A stretch of 64,000 nucleotides of DNA, from contig NZ_JAUMXC010000006.1 of assembly GCF_030529325.1 (NCBI RefSeq), forward strand, positions 1 to 64,000, given 5' to 3'. Source of the stretch: Porphyromonas sp. Its GTDB lineage: Bacteria > Bacteroidota > Bacteroidia > Bacteroidales > Porphyromonadaceae. The stretch's first letter is position 1; every line of letters begins with the position of its first letter. Position numbers and translations under genes: made by a program. Below are positions 35,448-44,775 of the stretch, one piece after another. Under the pieces are notes generated by a model. It worked only from the letters and a program-made list of their open reading frames with translations, was not told the origin of the DNA and did no database searches.

Positions 35448-35757
35448 TTGTGTTAATTTAATTTTATTTCTATACATTTGCAGCAAATAGAATTTTAGCC
35501 TTTTGATTTGTAAAGCTATCAAATATCAACGGTTAAAACAATGATTTACCTACTATTATGTAGAGTAATCCAAATTTGTAGGGGGAAGAGGGAAGGGAAA
35601 GAGTTAAGATTTCATCAATTAATAAAAATCACTGTCGAGCTCTGCGTTTTTTAAGAGTTTTTACGCTCAGCTCATTTTAATTGCTAAAGGACAGTGTAAA
35701 TATCCACGAGGAGGCTTGCCGTGAGGTAACCCTACCTTGTGGATATTTCTTTTTATA
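35448..35757 (+). ncRNA. Putative structured RNA upstream of aroA, opposite strand
   Basis: Promoter TTG (35448-35450), 22 bp, TACATTTG (35473-35480); start near 35487. The 3' half folds well: CACTGTC (35630-35636) with GACAGTG (35690-35696) enclosing GAGCT/AGCTC and GCG/CGC, then a terminator-like stem AAATATCCAC/GTGGATATTT (35698-35748) with an inner TTGCC-GTGA-GGTAA hairpin and a T-rich tail. No ORF of substance. Length about 270 nt. Family not recognised. Confidence 0.5.
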
Positions 35758-36156
35758 TCATCGTGGCAACTTCCGTACATTTCTTTCTACTTGTTTTGTT
35801 CCCAAATTTTTTTTTGAGGATCTTATCTTTTGCATCTTTGATCAGAATCTCCTCCGGATTAAAGTCCGATCGAGAGGAGATCATCATGGGGCTTAAAAAG
35901 GTTGTCTAACTTGATGCATCAAGTTAGACAACTTCATTCATCAAGGTAGGCACGAGAATTTCGAGGGTTCTATACCTTATTTTTGATATTGTGATTTTTA
36001 ATATCGTTGTTTTATGTAATATTTTGACTTTGCTTTGTTATTGCTGTCATAGATTGCGTATACGTCACTTTTTATTTTTGTGGATGTGTTACTCATAATT
36101 TTGGAGATCTTCGTTTTTAGGCCTGTTTATGAGTGTTGATTTTTGGCTGTTTTGAA
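35758..36156. other. Intergenic region between ncRNA and deoC
   Basis: No gene seen. It holds the palindromic element at 35895-35976 and then about 180 bp of AT-rich sequence without recognisable structure. Confidence 0.5.
35895..35976 (+). repeat. Hairpin-brick element, copy 5
   Basis: AAAAAGGTTGTCTAACTTG, spacer ATGCAT, CAAGTTAGACAACTTC, spacer ATTCAT, then a third unit CAAGGTAGGCAC whose right arm has decayed; the downstream GGTTCTATACC is shared with the copy at 62.0 kb. Confidence 0.85.
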
Positions 36157-36192
36157 ACAAAAAAGGGTATGCTTTTCGGCATACCCTTTTGG
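36157..36192 (-). terminator. deoC terminator
   Basis: AAAAGGGTATGC and GCATACCCTTTT (36161-36190) around TTTTCG; on the minus strand a seven-T run follows. Probably works in both directions. Confidence 0.88.
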
Positions 36193-36219
36193 TTTTATAT
36201 GGATGAATGTCGAGGATGA

Positions 36220-37083
36220 TCAGTCCAAACGTTTTTGGAGATCTGTTACGAGCGAACTTGCCCCGACGCGGAACAACTTATTGTTCATCCATTCGTCACC
36301 GAGGATTTCTTTCACGAGGCAAAGATACTTGATGGCTTCTTCGGTGGTGCGGATGCCACCCGATACTTTGAGACCTCTCTTGATGTTGTGCTTTGCGTTG
36401 TACTCTTTGAGCACCTGGCACATGACATAAGCTGCTTCGAGTGAAGCTCCGGGATACTCCTTACCTGTCGATGTCTTGATGAAGTCGGCATCACAGTAAA
36501 GAGAGAGTATAGATGCGCGTTGGATGTTTTCTGCCTTTTGGAGCGCACCTGTCTCGAGGATTACTTTGAGCTTTTTGCCCTTGCAAGCAGCCTTGAGTTC
36601 TTGGATCTCATCCGCTACTTCCTGATAGTTCCCTGCGAGGAAATTACCAAGGTGAAGCACGATGTCTATCTCATCTGCTCCGTCAGCTATCGCAAGGCCT
36701 GTCTCTACGATCTTTGTCTCAAGGAATGACTGTGATGATGGGAACGAGCCGGATACACATGCTACTGCCACATCTTGTACCATGAGGGCATCCTTGACGG
36801 TCTTGACGAAGTTGGGATATACGCAGATAGCCGCTACCGGAGGAATGGTAGGGTTGTTTTCGTCCAATTCATTGACCTGCTTGACGAAGTTGTAGATGTG
36901 ATCGACGTGATCGGTAGGATTGAGAGATGTCAAGTCTACACAACTGTGGATGAGCTTGATGCTGTCTTTGTTGTTGAGACTGTCATAGTGCTTGTCTATG
37001 ATCTTTTGGATCTCTGCTTTGATCTCACTGTCAGATAGCACAGGAGAAAATCCTTCGAATGCTTCTTGAAATTTACTTTTCAT
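36220..37083 (-). CDS. deoC: Deoxyribose-phosphate aldolase
   Basis: Splits deoxyribose-5-phosphate into glyceraldehyde-3-phosphate and acetaldehyde in nucleoside salvage. The Schiff-base Lys is in DADFIKTSTGK, the second conserved Lys in KVSGGIRT, and the early Asp/Cys environment in IHSCVDLTSLNP. At about 288 residues it resembles the longer DeoC form. Start MKSKFQEAFEGF at 37083, with ATG 37095 an alternative. Last gene of the mnmG-uvrC-dtd-mazG-deoC run, 30 bp after the mazG-like gene. Confidence 0.94.
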   Translation of the reverse strand: MKSKFQEAFEGFSPVLSDSEIKAEIQKIIDKHYDSLNNKDSIKLIHSCVDLTSLNPTDHVDHIYNFVKQVNELDENNPTIPPVAAICVYPNFVKTVKDALMVQDVAVACVSGSFPSSQSFLETKIVETGLAIADGADEIDIVLHLGNFLAGNYQEVADEIQELKAACKGKKLKVILETGALQKAENIQRASILSLYCDADFIKTSTGKEYPGASLEAAYVMCQVLKEYNAKHNIKRGLKVSGGIRTTEEAIKYLCLVKEILGDEWMNNKLFRVGASSLVTDLQKRLD

Positions 37084-37113
37084 GTTAATCATCATATATC
37101 TGTTCTTTTTATA

Positions 37114-37485
37114 TTATTGCTCAGTAAGTTTGATGTTGTTTAGATGTCTGTCTTTGTCTCTGGTTGTCTTTTTTCTGATGTTTCTTTCAAATGCCTTTGA
37201 GAGGTCGCAACCGGTCTGGTTGGCTATACATCCGACAACCCATAGTATGTCTGCAAGCTCGTCTGCAAGTTTATCCTGCGATATGTCCTCTCCTTTCTTT
37301 GTGGATTGATCACCGTACATTCGAGCCATGATGCGTGCGAGTTCTCCTACCTCCTCGGTGAGGATGGCCATATTGGTCAGGGGAGAGAAATAGCGTACCC
37401 CATATTCCTTAATCCAACTGTCTACCGCTTCTTGCATCTCCGAAAGGGTAGGGGAGGTAGCTTTATTCGATTGATCTGTACTCAT
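37114..37485 (-). CDS. MazG-like nucleotide pyrophosphohydrolase
   Basis: All-alpha NTP pyrophosphatase of the MazG/dUTPase superfamily, probably cleaning non-canonical dNTPs. The metal-binding signature is present: LTEEVGELARIM (EExxE) and, about 35 residues later, LADELADILWVV (ExxD). Length 123. It overlaps dtd by 4 bases and sits with uvrC, dtd and deoC, a nucleotide/nucleic-acid quality-control context. Confidence 0.88.
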   Translation of the reverse strand: MSTDQSNKATSPTLSEMQEAVDSWIKEYGVRYFSPLTNMAILTEEVGELARIMARMYGDQSTKKGEDISQDKLADELADILWVVGCIANQTGCDLSKAFERNIRKKTTRDKDRHLNNIKLTEQ

Positions 37486-37934
37486 CTGTTTTTGCTGTCA
37501 ATGATTATGGTGACAGGTCCGTCATTGCTGAGCGACACTTTCATATCAGCCCCAAATTTACCGGTTTGGACTCTCTTTCCCAAACTTTCGGAGAGTTTTT
37601 CAACCATTTCTACGTAGAGAGGCTCGGAAACTTCGGGTCTCGCTGCGTGTATGTATGATGGTCTGTTGCCCTTGCGTGTGTCGGCAAGGAGGGTAAATTG
37701 AGACACAAGCATCATCTCCGCTCCATCGACTTGTGTGATGTCGAGATTCATCACTCCGGCTTCGTCGTCAAAAATACGGAGTTTCGGGATCTTCTTGAGC
37801 AGGTATTGCAGGTCGTCTTGGGTGTCTTCGGTGCAGACACCAAGTAGGACAACCATACCATGGCCTATCTGAGAGTATATCTCCCCGTCTATGGTGAGTC
37901 GGGCTTCGCTCACTCGCTGGATTACAACTTTCAT
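37482..37934 (-). CDS. dtd: D-aminoacyl-tRNA deacylase
   Basis: Removes D-amino acids mischarged onto tRNA. A 150-residue full-length DTD with MKVVIQRVSEARLTIDG at the N-terminus, the SQFTLLAD active-site segment (about residues 77-84) and the DGPVTIIID C-terminal end containing the conserved GP-type motif as NDGPVT. Overlaps both neighbours by 4 bases, giving tight translational coupling uvrC-dtd-mazG. Confidence 0.95.
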   Translation of the reverse strand: MKVVIQRVSEARLTIDGEIYSQIGHGMVVLLGVCTEDTQDDLQYLLKKIPKLRIFDDEAGVMNLDITQVDGAEMMLVSQFTLLADTRKGNRPSYIHAARPEVSEPLYVEMVEKLSESLGKRVQTGKFGADMKVSLSNDGPVTIIIDSKNR

Positions 37935-39748
37935 TGTGGACTGTTAAAGTGGTCGTGAATAATCTTGGCCTTGGCTGCTCCGATGACCTCTGCAAGCTCT
38001 TCCATCGATGCCGATCGCATGCGTTTTATGCTCTTGAAATGTGAGAGCAGGGTCTTTTTCGTGACAGCTCCGATACCTTTTATATCGTCGAGTTGGGATT
38101 GCTTTTGCTTCTTGCTCCGTATATCTCTGTGGAATTTTATCGCAAACCTATGTACTTCGTCTTGTATCCGTGTCAGTAGGTGAAAGGCCTGACTCCGCTG
38201 AAGTATACCTACCAACTGAGGAGGGTCGCCATAGAGAATATTTGCGGTGTTGTGCTTGTCATCCTTGGCAAGTCCGAGTATCGGGATTTCCACTCCAAGT
38301 TCGGTCAATGCTGAAGATACCGTATTCATGTGTCCTTTTCCTCCGTCTGTCACGATAAGGTCAGGCAATTCGGCACCTTCCTCAATCATCTTGCTGTATC
38401 TGCGAGTGACGACTTCTCTCATCGAAGCATAGTCGTCAGGTCCGCTGACTCCTCTGATATGATAATGTCGATAGTCCGCTTTGGAGGGATGAGCGCCTTT
38501 GAAGACCACACAAGCTGCGACAGGAGCATCTCCGCTGATATTGGAGTTGTCGAAGCACTCGATATGGTAGGGTAGGGAAGGTAGACCTATTGTCGTCATC
38601 AGCTCCCTGAGGAGTTGCGTATTCCTCTGTTCCGGATTCAACTTCTCAGCCTGTTTGTACTTATCCTCCATATACTGGCGCACATTCTCCATAGACAGAT
38701 CAAGTACCTTTCTGCGGTCACCTCTCTGAGGAACGGTAATCGTAAGGTTTTTCCCAAGCTCGAATCCGGGATCAAAAGGAAGTATGACCTCTCTGATGTT
38801 TCCTGTCTTGGAGTTTTGGATCAGATCCTGCACGATCGAAGAAAGCACCTCATCTCTGTCCTCTTCGATGCGCTTTTTGTACTCCATGGTCTTTCCCGCA
38901 ATGATATTGCCGTGTCTAAGCTCGAGGTAATTGACATAAAAAGCCTCACTGTCGCTATCGCACGATACCACCAAGGCGTTTCCTATGACATCGCTGATGA
39001 TGGTCGATTTGGCCTGGTGATTTTCCAGGGCTATGATCGTCTGTTGTACATCATGCGCTTTTTCAAACTCCAATCTCTCGGCATGGGCAAGCATTGCGGT
39101 TTTGAGCTCTGCCACCACTTCCTTTATGTTCCCGTTGAGGATCTTTTTTGCGCTTTCCACATCCTTTTGATACTCCGCCAAGGGTATGTTGCCGATGCAG
39201 GGCGCCTTACATCTTTTGATGTGGTATTGCAGACACACCCTGAACTTTCCGGCCTTGATGCTTTCGGGAGTCAAGGCGAGCTTGCAGGTGCGGAACTTGA
39301 AAAGCCATTTGAATAGCTTTATGAGCGTATGGGGTAAGCTCCTGTCGGGATAGGGACCGAAGTACAACGAACCGTCTCTATTCATCTTGTGCGTCGAGAA
39401 TATCCTTGGGAAAGGCTCTCTTGTCACGGATATCCACGGATAGGTATTTCCTTCTTTGAGAAGGATGTTGTACATCGGTTGATGTTCCTTGATGAGGTTG
39501 TTTTCGAGAAGCAGGGCGTCATGCTCTGTCTCTACCACGATGTACTCCACCGAATTCAGGTCGCGCAAGAGGGCTCGTGTCTTTGGGTCTTCGTTCTCCT
39601 TTTGGAAGTACGAAGAAATACGCTTGCGGAGGTTCTTTGCTTTTCCGACATAGATGACCTCGCCGCCACTATTTCGATAGCGGTAGCAGCCCGGTTTTTC
39701 CGGAATGGCGCTTAGCGATGCTCTTATGTGTTCTCTCGGAATAAGCAT
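37931..39748 (-). CDS. uvrC: UvrABC excinuclease subunit C
   Basis: Makes both incisions in nucleotide excision repair. The N-terminal GIY-YIG nuclease (GCYRYRNSGGEVIYVGKAK, about residues 18-36), the UVR motif near 200-235, the RNase H-like C-terminal nuclease (IECFDNSNISG, then IVTDGGKGH) and terminal helix-hairpin-helix repeats (DIKGIGAVTKKTLLSHF) are all present in 605 residues. Starts 23 bp after mnmG; that gap holds the parS-like palindrome. Confidence 0.96.
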   Translation of the reverse strand: MLIPREHIRASLSAIPEKPGCYRYRNSGGEVIYVGKAKNLRKRISSYFQKENEDPKTRALLRDLNSVEYIVVETEHDALLLENNLIKEHQPMYNILLKEGNTYPWISVTREPFPRIFSTHKMNRDGSLYFGPYPDRSLPHTLIKLFKWLFKFRTCKLALTPESIKAGKFRVCLQYHIKRCKAPCIGNIPLAEYQKDVESAKKILNGNIKEVVAELKTAMLAHAERLEFEKAHDVQQTIIALENHQAKSTIISDVIGNALVVSCDSDSEAFYVNYLELRHGNIIAGKTMEYKKRIEEDRDEVLSSIVQDLIQNSKTGNIREVILPFDPGFELGKNLTITVPQRGDRRKVLDLSMENVRQYMEDKYKQAEKLNPEQRNTQLLRELMTTIGLPSLPYHIECFDNSNISGDAPVAACVVFKGAHPSKADYRHYHIRGVSGPDDYASMREVVTRRYSKMIEEGAELPDLIVTDGGKGHMNTVSSALTELGVEIPILGLAKDDKHNTANILYGDPPQLVGILQRSQAFHLLTRIQDEVHRFAIKFHRDIRSKKQKQSQLDDIKGIGAVTKKTLLSHFKSIKRMRSASMEELAEVIGAAKAKIIHDHFNSPQ

Positions 39749-39750
39749 AA

Positions 39751-39766
39751 TGTTCCACGTGGAACG
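39751..39766. promoter_or_regulatory. parS: parS-like ParB-binding palindrome
   Basis: TGTTCCACGTGGAACG contains the perfect 14-bp palindrome GTTCCACGTGGAAC and matches the bacterial parS sequence TGTTCCACGTGGAACA at 15 of 16 positions. It fills most of the 23-bp gap between mnmG and uvrC. parS sites normally cluster near oriC; the candidate origin is 12.5 kb away. Confidence 0.8.
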
Positions 39767-39771
39767 ATGTC

Positions 39772-41655
39772 TTATCGACCTATAAGGACAAGCAGGATAT
39801 TGATGTCACTTGGAGATATCCCCGGTATACGAGCGGCCTGACCGATGGTTTCGGGGTCTATCTTCTTTAGTTTTTGTCTCGCTTCGGTCGATAGAGATCT
39901 GATGTTATCGTAGTCAAAATGTCCTCGTATCTTTATATGTTCCAGTCTTTTAGCTTTTTCTGCGAGTTCTTTTTCCCTATCGATGTAGCCTTTGTATTTC
40001 ATAGCTATCTCTGCCGACTCCACGATCTCTTCTCTTCTGTCTTCCGGCAGTGCGCTGATCGCATTTGCAAGGGTAGGGATTATCGTTGCCAGGCTATTGA
40101 GCGAAAGGGTCGGGCGCAACACAAGGTCCACAAGTTTGCAGCCATGACGCAATGTTGTCGTGCCGTTGTCGATGAGGAACTGATCCACCTCTGACGGGGA
40201 TACCGAAGTGTTGTGGCAGAGGCGAATGATGTCCTCCACGGATTGCTCTTTGTCTCTCAATAGTGACACACGCTCACCCGAGCAAGCTCCGATGTTGTAT
40301 GCCAGTGGTGTGAGTCGCGCATCTGCGTTGTCTTGTCGAAGCAGTATGCGGTATTCCGCACGGCTCGTAAACATACGGTAAGGTTCATCCACACCCTTTG
40401 TCACGAGGTCATCTATGAGGACACCTATGTATGCCTCATCTCTGTGCAGTACAAACTCCTCCGAAGGACTATGTACCGACAAGTGCGCATTGATACCTGC
40501 CACGATACCTTGCCCCGCAGCCTCCTCATAGCCTGTTGTGCCATTGATCTGCCCTGCAAAGAACAGTCGCTTCACAAGCATCGTCTCGAGGGTGTGCTTG
40601 AGTTGGGTAGGGGGGAAGAAGTCGTACTCTATCGCATATCCCGGTCTCAATATGTGTGCATCCTTGAGGGCCGGTATGGCACGTATGGCAGCATCCTGCA
40701 CCTCATAAGGTAGTGAGGACGAAAAACCGTTGATGTAATACTCCGTCGTATGCTCTCCTTCGGGCTCGAGGAAGAGCTGATGACGCTCTTTCTCTGCAAA
40801 CGTCGTGATCTTGGTCTCTATACTCGGGCAATATCTCGGTCCTATACTCTGTATCTGTCCGTTGTAGAGGGGCGAGTCATCGAGGCTGTCTGCAAGTATC
40901 TTGTGTACTTCGGGGTTGGTGTAAGTGATGTGACAAGGACGCTGTATGAGTTGCTTGTTGGACACTCCCGGCAGGAACGAAAACTTGCGGAAGTCTTCGT
41001 CTCCGTGCTGTACATCACATAGGTCGAAGTGTATTGTGCGGGCATCGACACGCATCGGTGTCCCCGTCTTCATGCGATCGGACTCAAATCCCAGAGAACG
41101 CAACTGCTCGGTCAGACCGAACGAAGCCGGCTCGGAGATACGTCCTCCCGAAAACTGCAACTTCCCCACGTGCATCAAGCCGTTGAGGAACGTCCCATTG
41201 GTCAGTACCACGGCACGTGCCATGAACTCCACGCCCATGAACGTACGTACCCCTCTCACCTCGCCATCATGGATGATCACCCGGCTCACCGTGTCCTGCC
41301 ACACGGACAGGTTTTCGGTCTGCTCCACTATCTGCCTCCATGCTTCGCTGAATCTCTGTCGGTCGCTCTGTGCACGAGGGCTCCACATCGCAGGACCCTT
41401 GCTCCTGTTGAGCATCCTGAACTGTATGGCTGTCTTGTCCGATACCACACCCATGTGTCCGCCCAGCGCATCTATCTCGCGGACGATCTGCCCCTTTGCT
41501 ATCCCACCTACGGCAGGGTTGCAACTCATCTGAGCTATCTTGTTCGTATCCATTGTGATAAGCAAGGTCTTTGACCCCAGGCGAGCCGCAGCAGTGGCTG
41601 CCTCACAGCCTGCATGACCGGCTCCTACCACAATGATATCGTAGTTCACTCTCAT
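39772..41655 (-). CDS. mnmG: tRNA uridine-5-carboxymethylaminomethyl modification enzyme MnmG
   Basis: FAD-dependent partner of MnmE that modifies wobble uridine 34. The N-terminal dinucleotide-binding motif VVGAGHAGCEAA, the SCNPAVGGIAKG region, GLMHVGKLQFSGGR and RAEYRILLRQDNADARLT are all typical. The 627 residues are full length. First gene of the run to deoC. Confidence 0.97.
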   Translation of the reverse strand: MRVNYDIIVVGAGHAGCEAATAAARLGSKTLLITMDTNKIAQMSCNPAVGGIAKGQIVREIDALGGHMGVVSDKTAIQFRMLNRSKGPAMWSPRAQSDRQRFSEAWRQIVEQTENLSVWQDTVSRVIIHDGEVRGVRTFMGVEFMARAVVLTNGTFLNGLMHVGKLQFSGGRISEPASFGLTEQLRSLGFESDRMKTGTPMRVDARTIHFDLCDVQHGDEDFRKFSFLPGVSNKQLIQRPCHITYTNPEVHKILADSLDDSPLYNGQIQSIGPRYCPSIETKITTFAEKERHQLFLEPEGEHTTEYYINGFSSSLPYEVQDAAIRAIPALKDAHILRPGYAIEYDFFPPTQLKHTLETMLVKRLFFAGQINGTTGYEEAAGQGIVAGINAHLSVHSPSEEFVLHRDEAYIGVLIDDLVTKGVDEPYRMFTSRAEYRILLRQDNADARLTPLAYNIGACSGERVSLLRDKEQSVEDIIRLCHNTSVSPSEVDQFLIDNGTTTLRHGCKLVDLVLRPTLSLNSLATIIPTLANAISALPEDRREEIVESAEIAMKYKGYIDREKELAEKAKRLEHIKIRGHFDYDNIRSLSTEARQKLKKIDPETIGQAARIPGISPSDINILLVLIGR

Positions 41656-41797
41656 CTTATGTATATTGTGATCTTTTTTACTTTATTGTGAAACACACAA
41701 AGTTACAAAAAATAACCGTACTTATCCCGCGCCTTCTGACTGATCGTTAGAGGTTTAAGCCAAGAATATCCGTTGTCTCCATCCTTTTGGGCAGACG

Positions 41798-41847
41798 ACA
41801 AAGGCTGTGTACGGGGATCATTCCCTGTGCACAGCCTTTGTTTTATT
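41798..41847. terminator. Hairpin between mnmG and tpx
   Basis: ACAAAGGCTGTG and CACAGCCTTTGT (41798-41841) with inner GGGAT/pairing bases. The better T-rich side is on the plus strand, but tpx ends here from the other side, so its direction is uncertain. Confidence 0.6.
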
Positions 41848-41864
41848 TTATCGGCTTCTCTTTC

Positions 41865-42362
41865 TTAGAGTACTGCGAGAGCTGCTGCGTAGTCAGGCTC
41901 CTGAGTAATCTCAGGCACGAGTTCGCTGTGAAGCACCTTGCCGTCTGTGTCTACGACTACCACGCTACGTGCGAGAAGACCTGCGAGAGGACCATCCACC
42001 ATAACCACGCCGTACTTGTCTTCAAACGCAGGGTAACGGAAAAGTGAAGCAGGTACCACCTTGTCAAGACCCTCTGCACCGCAGAAACGACCGAGTGCAA
42101 ATGGGAGGTCCTTAGAGAGGCAAAGTACTACAGTATTTTCGAGGCCTGCAGCCTTAGCGTTGAACTCTCTCACGCTCTGTGCGCACACACCTGTGTCTAC
42201 GCTTGGGAAGATGTTGAGGATCACTCTCTTACCCTTGAGGTCGCATAGAGATACTTCAGATAGATCTGTCTTTACTGCTGTGAAGCAAGGAGCTTCGCCA
42301 CCCTTTGCAGGGAGATTGCCTTTGATATTTATAGGATTGCCTTTTAGTGTAACTGTTGCCAT
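41865..42362 (-). CDS. tpx: Thiol peroxidase
   Basis: Atypical 2-Cys peroxiredoxin that reduces peroxides using thioredoxin. The peroxidatic Cys lies in [14 protein letters not shown] (about residue 60) and the resolving Cys in [10 protein letters not shown] (about residue 94), the Tpx spacing. 165 residues, full length. Monocistronic; the upstream intergenic region contains a palindromic element and the blaR1 terminator. Confidence 0.96.
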   Translation of the reverse strand: MATVTLKGNPINIKGNLPAKGGEAPCFTAVKTDLSEVSLCDLKGKRVILNIFPSVDTGVCAQSVREFNAKAAGLENTVVLCLSKDLPFALGRFCGAEGLDKVVPASLFRYPAFEDKYGVVMVDGPLAGLLARSVVVVDTDGKVLHSELVPEITQEPDYAAALAVL

Positions 42363-42568
42363 AATTTTTTTCGATATGTTTTTGTAGTGTTAGTAAAAAC
42401 TCATTTTGCTTATATCAATCCTGAGTATAACAATCCGGAGTGCCAAAATGTTCGGGTAACCCTCTCCCTCTCTATGATGCAAGAGTGAAAACAATAAAAA
42501 TCCTGCTTGTAGACAGGGCTGCGTATATGATCTTGCCTGATGCTCTTCGACAAGTCGTAGAAGGTCAC

Positions 42569-42636
42569 AAAAAAGGTTGTCTAACTTGACGCATCAAGTT
42601 AGACAACTTAATTCATCAAGTTAGACAACCTTTTTT
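42569..42636. repeat. Hairpin-brick element, copy 6 (most symmetric)
   Basis: Begins AAAAAAGGTTGTC and ends GACAACCTTTTTT, with CAAGTT-type units between and spacers ACGCAT and ATTCAT. The symmetric A and T runs make it a plausible two-way terminator. Best copy for defining the family. Confidence 0.9.
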
Positions 42637-42676
42637 CGAGGTCCTCGGAATGAGGGTGGAACATGTTGTCAAAAGT

Positions 42677-42717
42677 GACTCCCCGATGGGCTTCGGATCA
42701 AAGTCTATCGGGGAGTC
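42677..42717 (-). terminator. Terminator of the blaI-blaR1 operon
   Basis: GACTCCCCGAT (42677-42687) pairs perfectly with ATCGGGGAGTC (42707-42717) around a 19-nt loop. The T run on the minus side is weak (CACTTTTG). Confidence 0.65.
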
Positions 42718-42779
42718 TTGTGGGTTTTGTATGCAATCACTTCAACCCTTCTTTTTTCCTCTTTTGCGTGAGGCTTGTA

Positions 42780-44732
42780 TTATTGCTTATTGTCTTGTTT
42801 CTTCACGTCATCAACCGGGATTCTGAAATTGATAGGCAGTGAGAATCTGACGCGCACGGGAGTGCCGTCTTCTTGTCTCCCCGGAGTGAACTTCAGTTGC
42901 TCCACAACACGCACGGCTTCGGCATCCAATAGAGGATGAGCGGACTTGATTACCTTTACGTTGGACAGATTACCGTCCTTCTCAACGATGAAACCTACTA
43001 TCACTCTACCGTTGATATTTTTATTTATTGCCTCTTCGGGGTATTTCACCATTCTTGCCAGGGCTTTCATCAATCCCCCTTCTCCTTCGTCGATGTACTC
43101 CGGCATATTTTCCAAGTAGTCAAACACATAGGTGTTCAGCTCGTCTTTTGTCTTTGCCGGTACATAGACCTTTATGGTTTGGACGCCATTTATTGAGGCT
43201 TCGAGAGTTTGATTCATGACGAATTGTTGCAACTCGCCTCTCAGTCTTGAGTCTTTGGCAGAGACTTTGACTGTTGCCGGCTTTCCACCTTCAACTTTGA
43301 TTGTGATGACGATATTTTCATTCTCTTTGTTGGGGAAGGCTTTTGCAAACCTCTCTACCTCAGCCTTGAGAGTACTCATGCTCTTGGGCTTGGAGGTGGT
43401 TTCTATTTTTCCCATGGGAGCGGCCTTGCCACCATCGTCGAGCCTGAAGTGTATAGGCATGTATATATTCGCCGCAACGGGTTTGCCATTTTTTATTGCC
43501 GGATTGTACTTCATCAGTTTGGCAACTCTGACAGCTTCTGCATCGAGTAGAGGGTGTACACCTTGTTTTACTTCTACCGAGGATACATTGCCCTTCTCGT
43601 CCACAGTTATTTTCAGATGTACTTTCCCCGATACACCTTGCTTTGCTGCTTCCTCAGGGTACCTGATCCATGAGCTCAGGTCCTTGTACATCTGTTTATC
43701 TCCTCCGATATATGAGGCATTTTTATCATCCGAGTCTTTGCCCTCTCCGGTTTTCTTGGGAGGAGGCTTTGCGATCATGTCTTCGACAGGAGCTGTGTCG
43801 GGAGCGGGGGCTATCGCCATCATGTTTGTCCCCACAAATATCCCAGCCGATGTAAAGATGAGCGTCGATGCCATCCGCAAAAATTGCAGACGCTTGCTTG
43901 GGGTTTCATTACTGTTCATCATACTGATTCTTTTTTTTAGGTTATAAACAGAGAAGGAGAGGCTGAGAGATTCGGCCGGTATCTTCAAAGAACTCTCCAG
44001 TAGTTGGCGTTGGTATGCCTTGCGGTCGATACCACTGTCTATGACGTGGTTGTCGGCAAGGTATTCGAGTATATTGTAGTGTGCACCGGTGAGTATCCAT
44101 GCAAAGGGGTTCCACCAGTGTGTTACGAGACATAGCTGATGCAGGATGAGGTCGTAGTGATGCCTCTGAGTGCAGTGTGCCTCTTCGTGACAGATGATGA
44201 GACTCCTGCGTCTCTCGTCGTCATATATCTCTCGTGGGAGCACGATAAGTCCCATGAATGAAAAGGCATTGGGGATCTTGTCGGTGATGTAGAGTCTCTT
44301 GCCGTCGTTGAGCCTCACTCTTTCGGCAGAGTACAGGATCGACAGCACTCTGATGAGCCCTATCACGAGGCGGATGAGCATGATGCCCGCTCCGATAGCC
44401 CACAACGCAAAGATGATGTCCGTCCATGAAAAGGAGAGTGTCCGCACGGTGTTATCTACGGCTTCGACAGATAGTCCGGGATGCAGATACATGTTCCACA
44501 TTTCGATGCTTACTCCTTTTCCACCCTGAGCTGCTGTCGGGATCAACTTGTGTGGGTATAGTGTCGAAACCAAAGGCAGGGCAAGGCTCAACAATAGTGA
44601 GAGGATGTAGAAGCCCCTCCTATTGTGGAGGCTGAGGTGGTGACGGAGCAAAAAACGGTCTGCTGCCGCACATATCGCCAGCCCTATCCCTGATATCAAG
44701 AGGTATGTCGTGAATGTAAGTGTCATGGTCAT
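42780..44732 (-). CDS. BlaR1-like M56 metalloprotease with two TonB C-terminal domains
   Basis: A 650-residue membrane sensor. N-terminal helices (about residues 5-25, 35-55, 105-130 and near 275-300) frame a BlaR1/MecR1 M56 domain with the zinc motif HEEAH (about residue 185) and HWWNPFAW. After the last helix come two TonB C-terminal-like domains in tandem (about 345-430 and 560-640), each with RYPEEA- or KYPEEA- and HPLLDAEAVRV. The usual penicillin-binding sensor domain is absent. It follows blaI by 43 bp and probably cuts that repressor on a signal; a link to TonB or envelope state is inference. Confidence 0.88.
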   Translation of the reverse strand: MTMTLTFTTYLLISGIGLAICAAADRFLLRHHLSLHNRRGFYILSLLLSLALPLVSTLYPHKLIPTAAQGGKGVSIEMWNMYLHPGLSVEAVDNTVRTLSFSWTDIIFALWAIGAGIMLIRLVIGLIRVLSILYSAERVRLNDGKRLYITDKIPNAFSFMGLIVLPREIYDDERRRSLIICHEEAHCTQRHHYDLILHQLCLVTHWWNPFAWILTGAHYNILEYLADNHVIDSGIDRKAYQRQLLESSLKIPAESLSLSFSVYNLKKRISMMNSNETPSKRLQFLRMASTLIFTSAGIFVGTNMMAIAPAPDTAPVEDMIAKPPPKKTGEGKDSDDKNASYIGGDKQMYKDLSSWIRYPEEAAKQGVSGKVHLKITVDEKGNVSSVEVKQGVHPLLDAEAVRVAKLMKYNPAIKNGKPVAANIYMPIHFRLDDGGKAAPMGKIETTSKPKSMSTLKAEVERFAKAFPNKENENIVITIKVEGGKPATVKVSAKDSRLRGELQQFVMNQTLEASINGVQTIKVYVPAKTKDELNTYVFDYLENMPEYIDEGEGGLMKALARMVKYPEEAINKNINGRVIVGFIVEKDGNLSNVKVIKSAHPLLDAEAVRVVEQLKFTPGRQEDGTPVRVRFSLPINFRIPVDDVKKQDNKQ

Positions 44733-44775
44733 AGAGTATTTTGTCAGTTTACTGAGCGTTGCCGCCCTTTCTATG

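Larger units (their letters stand above)
42363..42779. other. Intergenic region between tpx and the BlaR1-like gene
   Basis: No gene. Contains a palindromic element (42569-42636) and a terminator hairpin (42677-42717). The rest shows no clear promoter. Confidence 0.5.

Noticed and set aside
35681-35896. 71-codon plus-strand frame
   Set aside because: Lies over the structured RNA and its terminator; no protein-like conservation expected.
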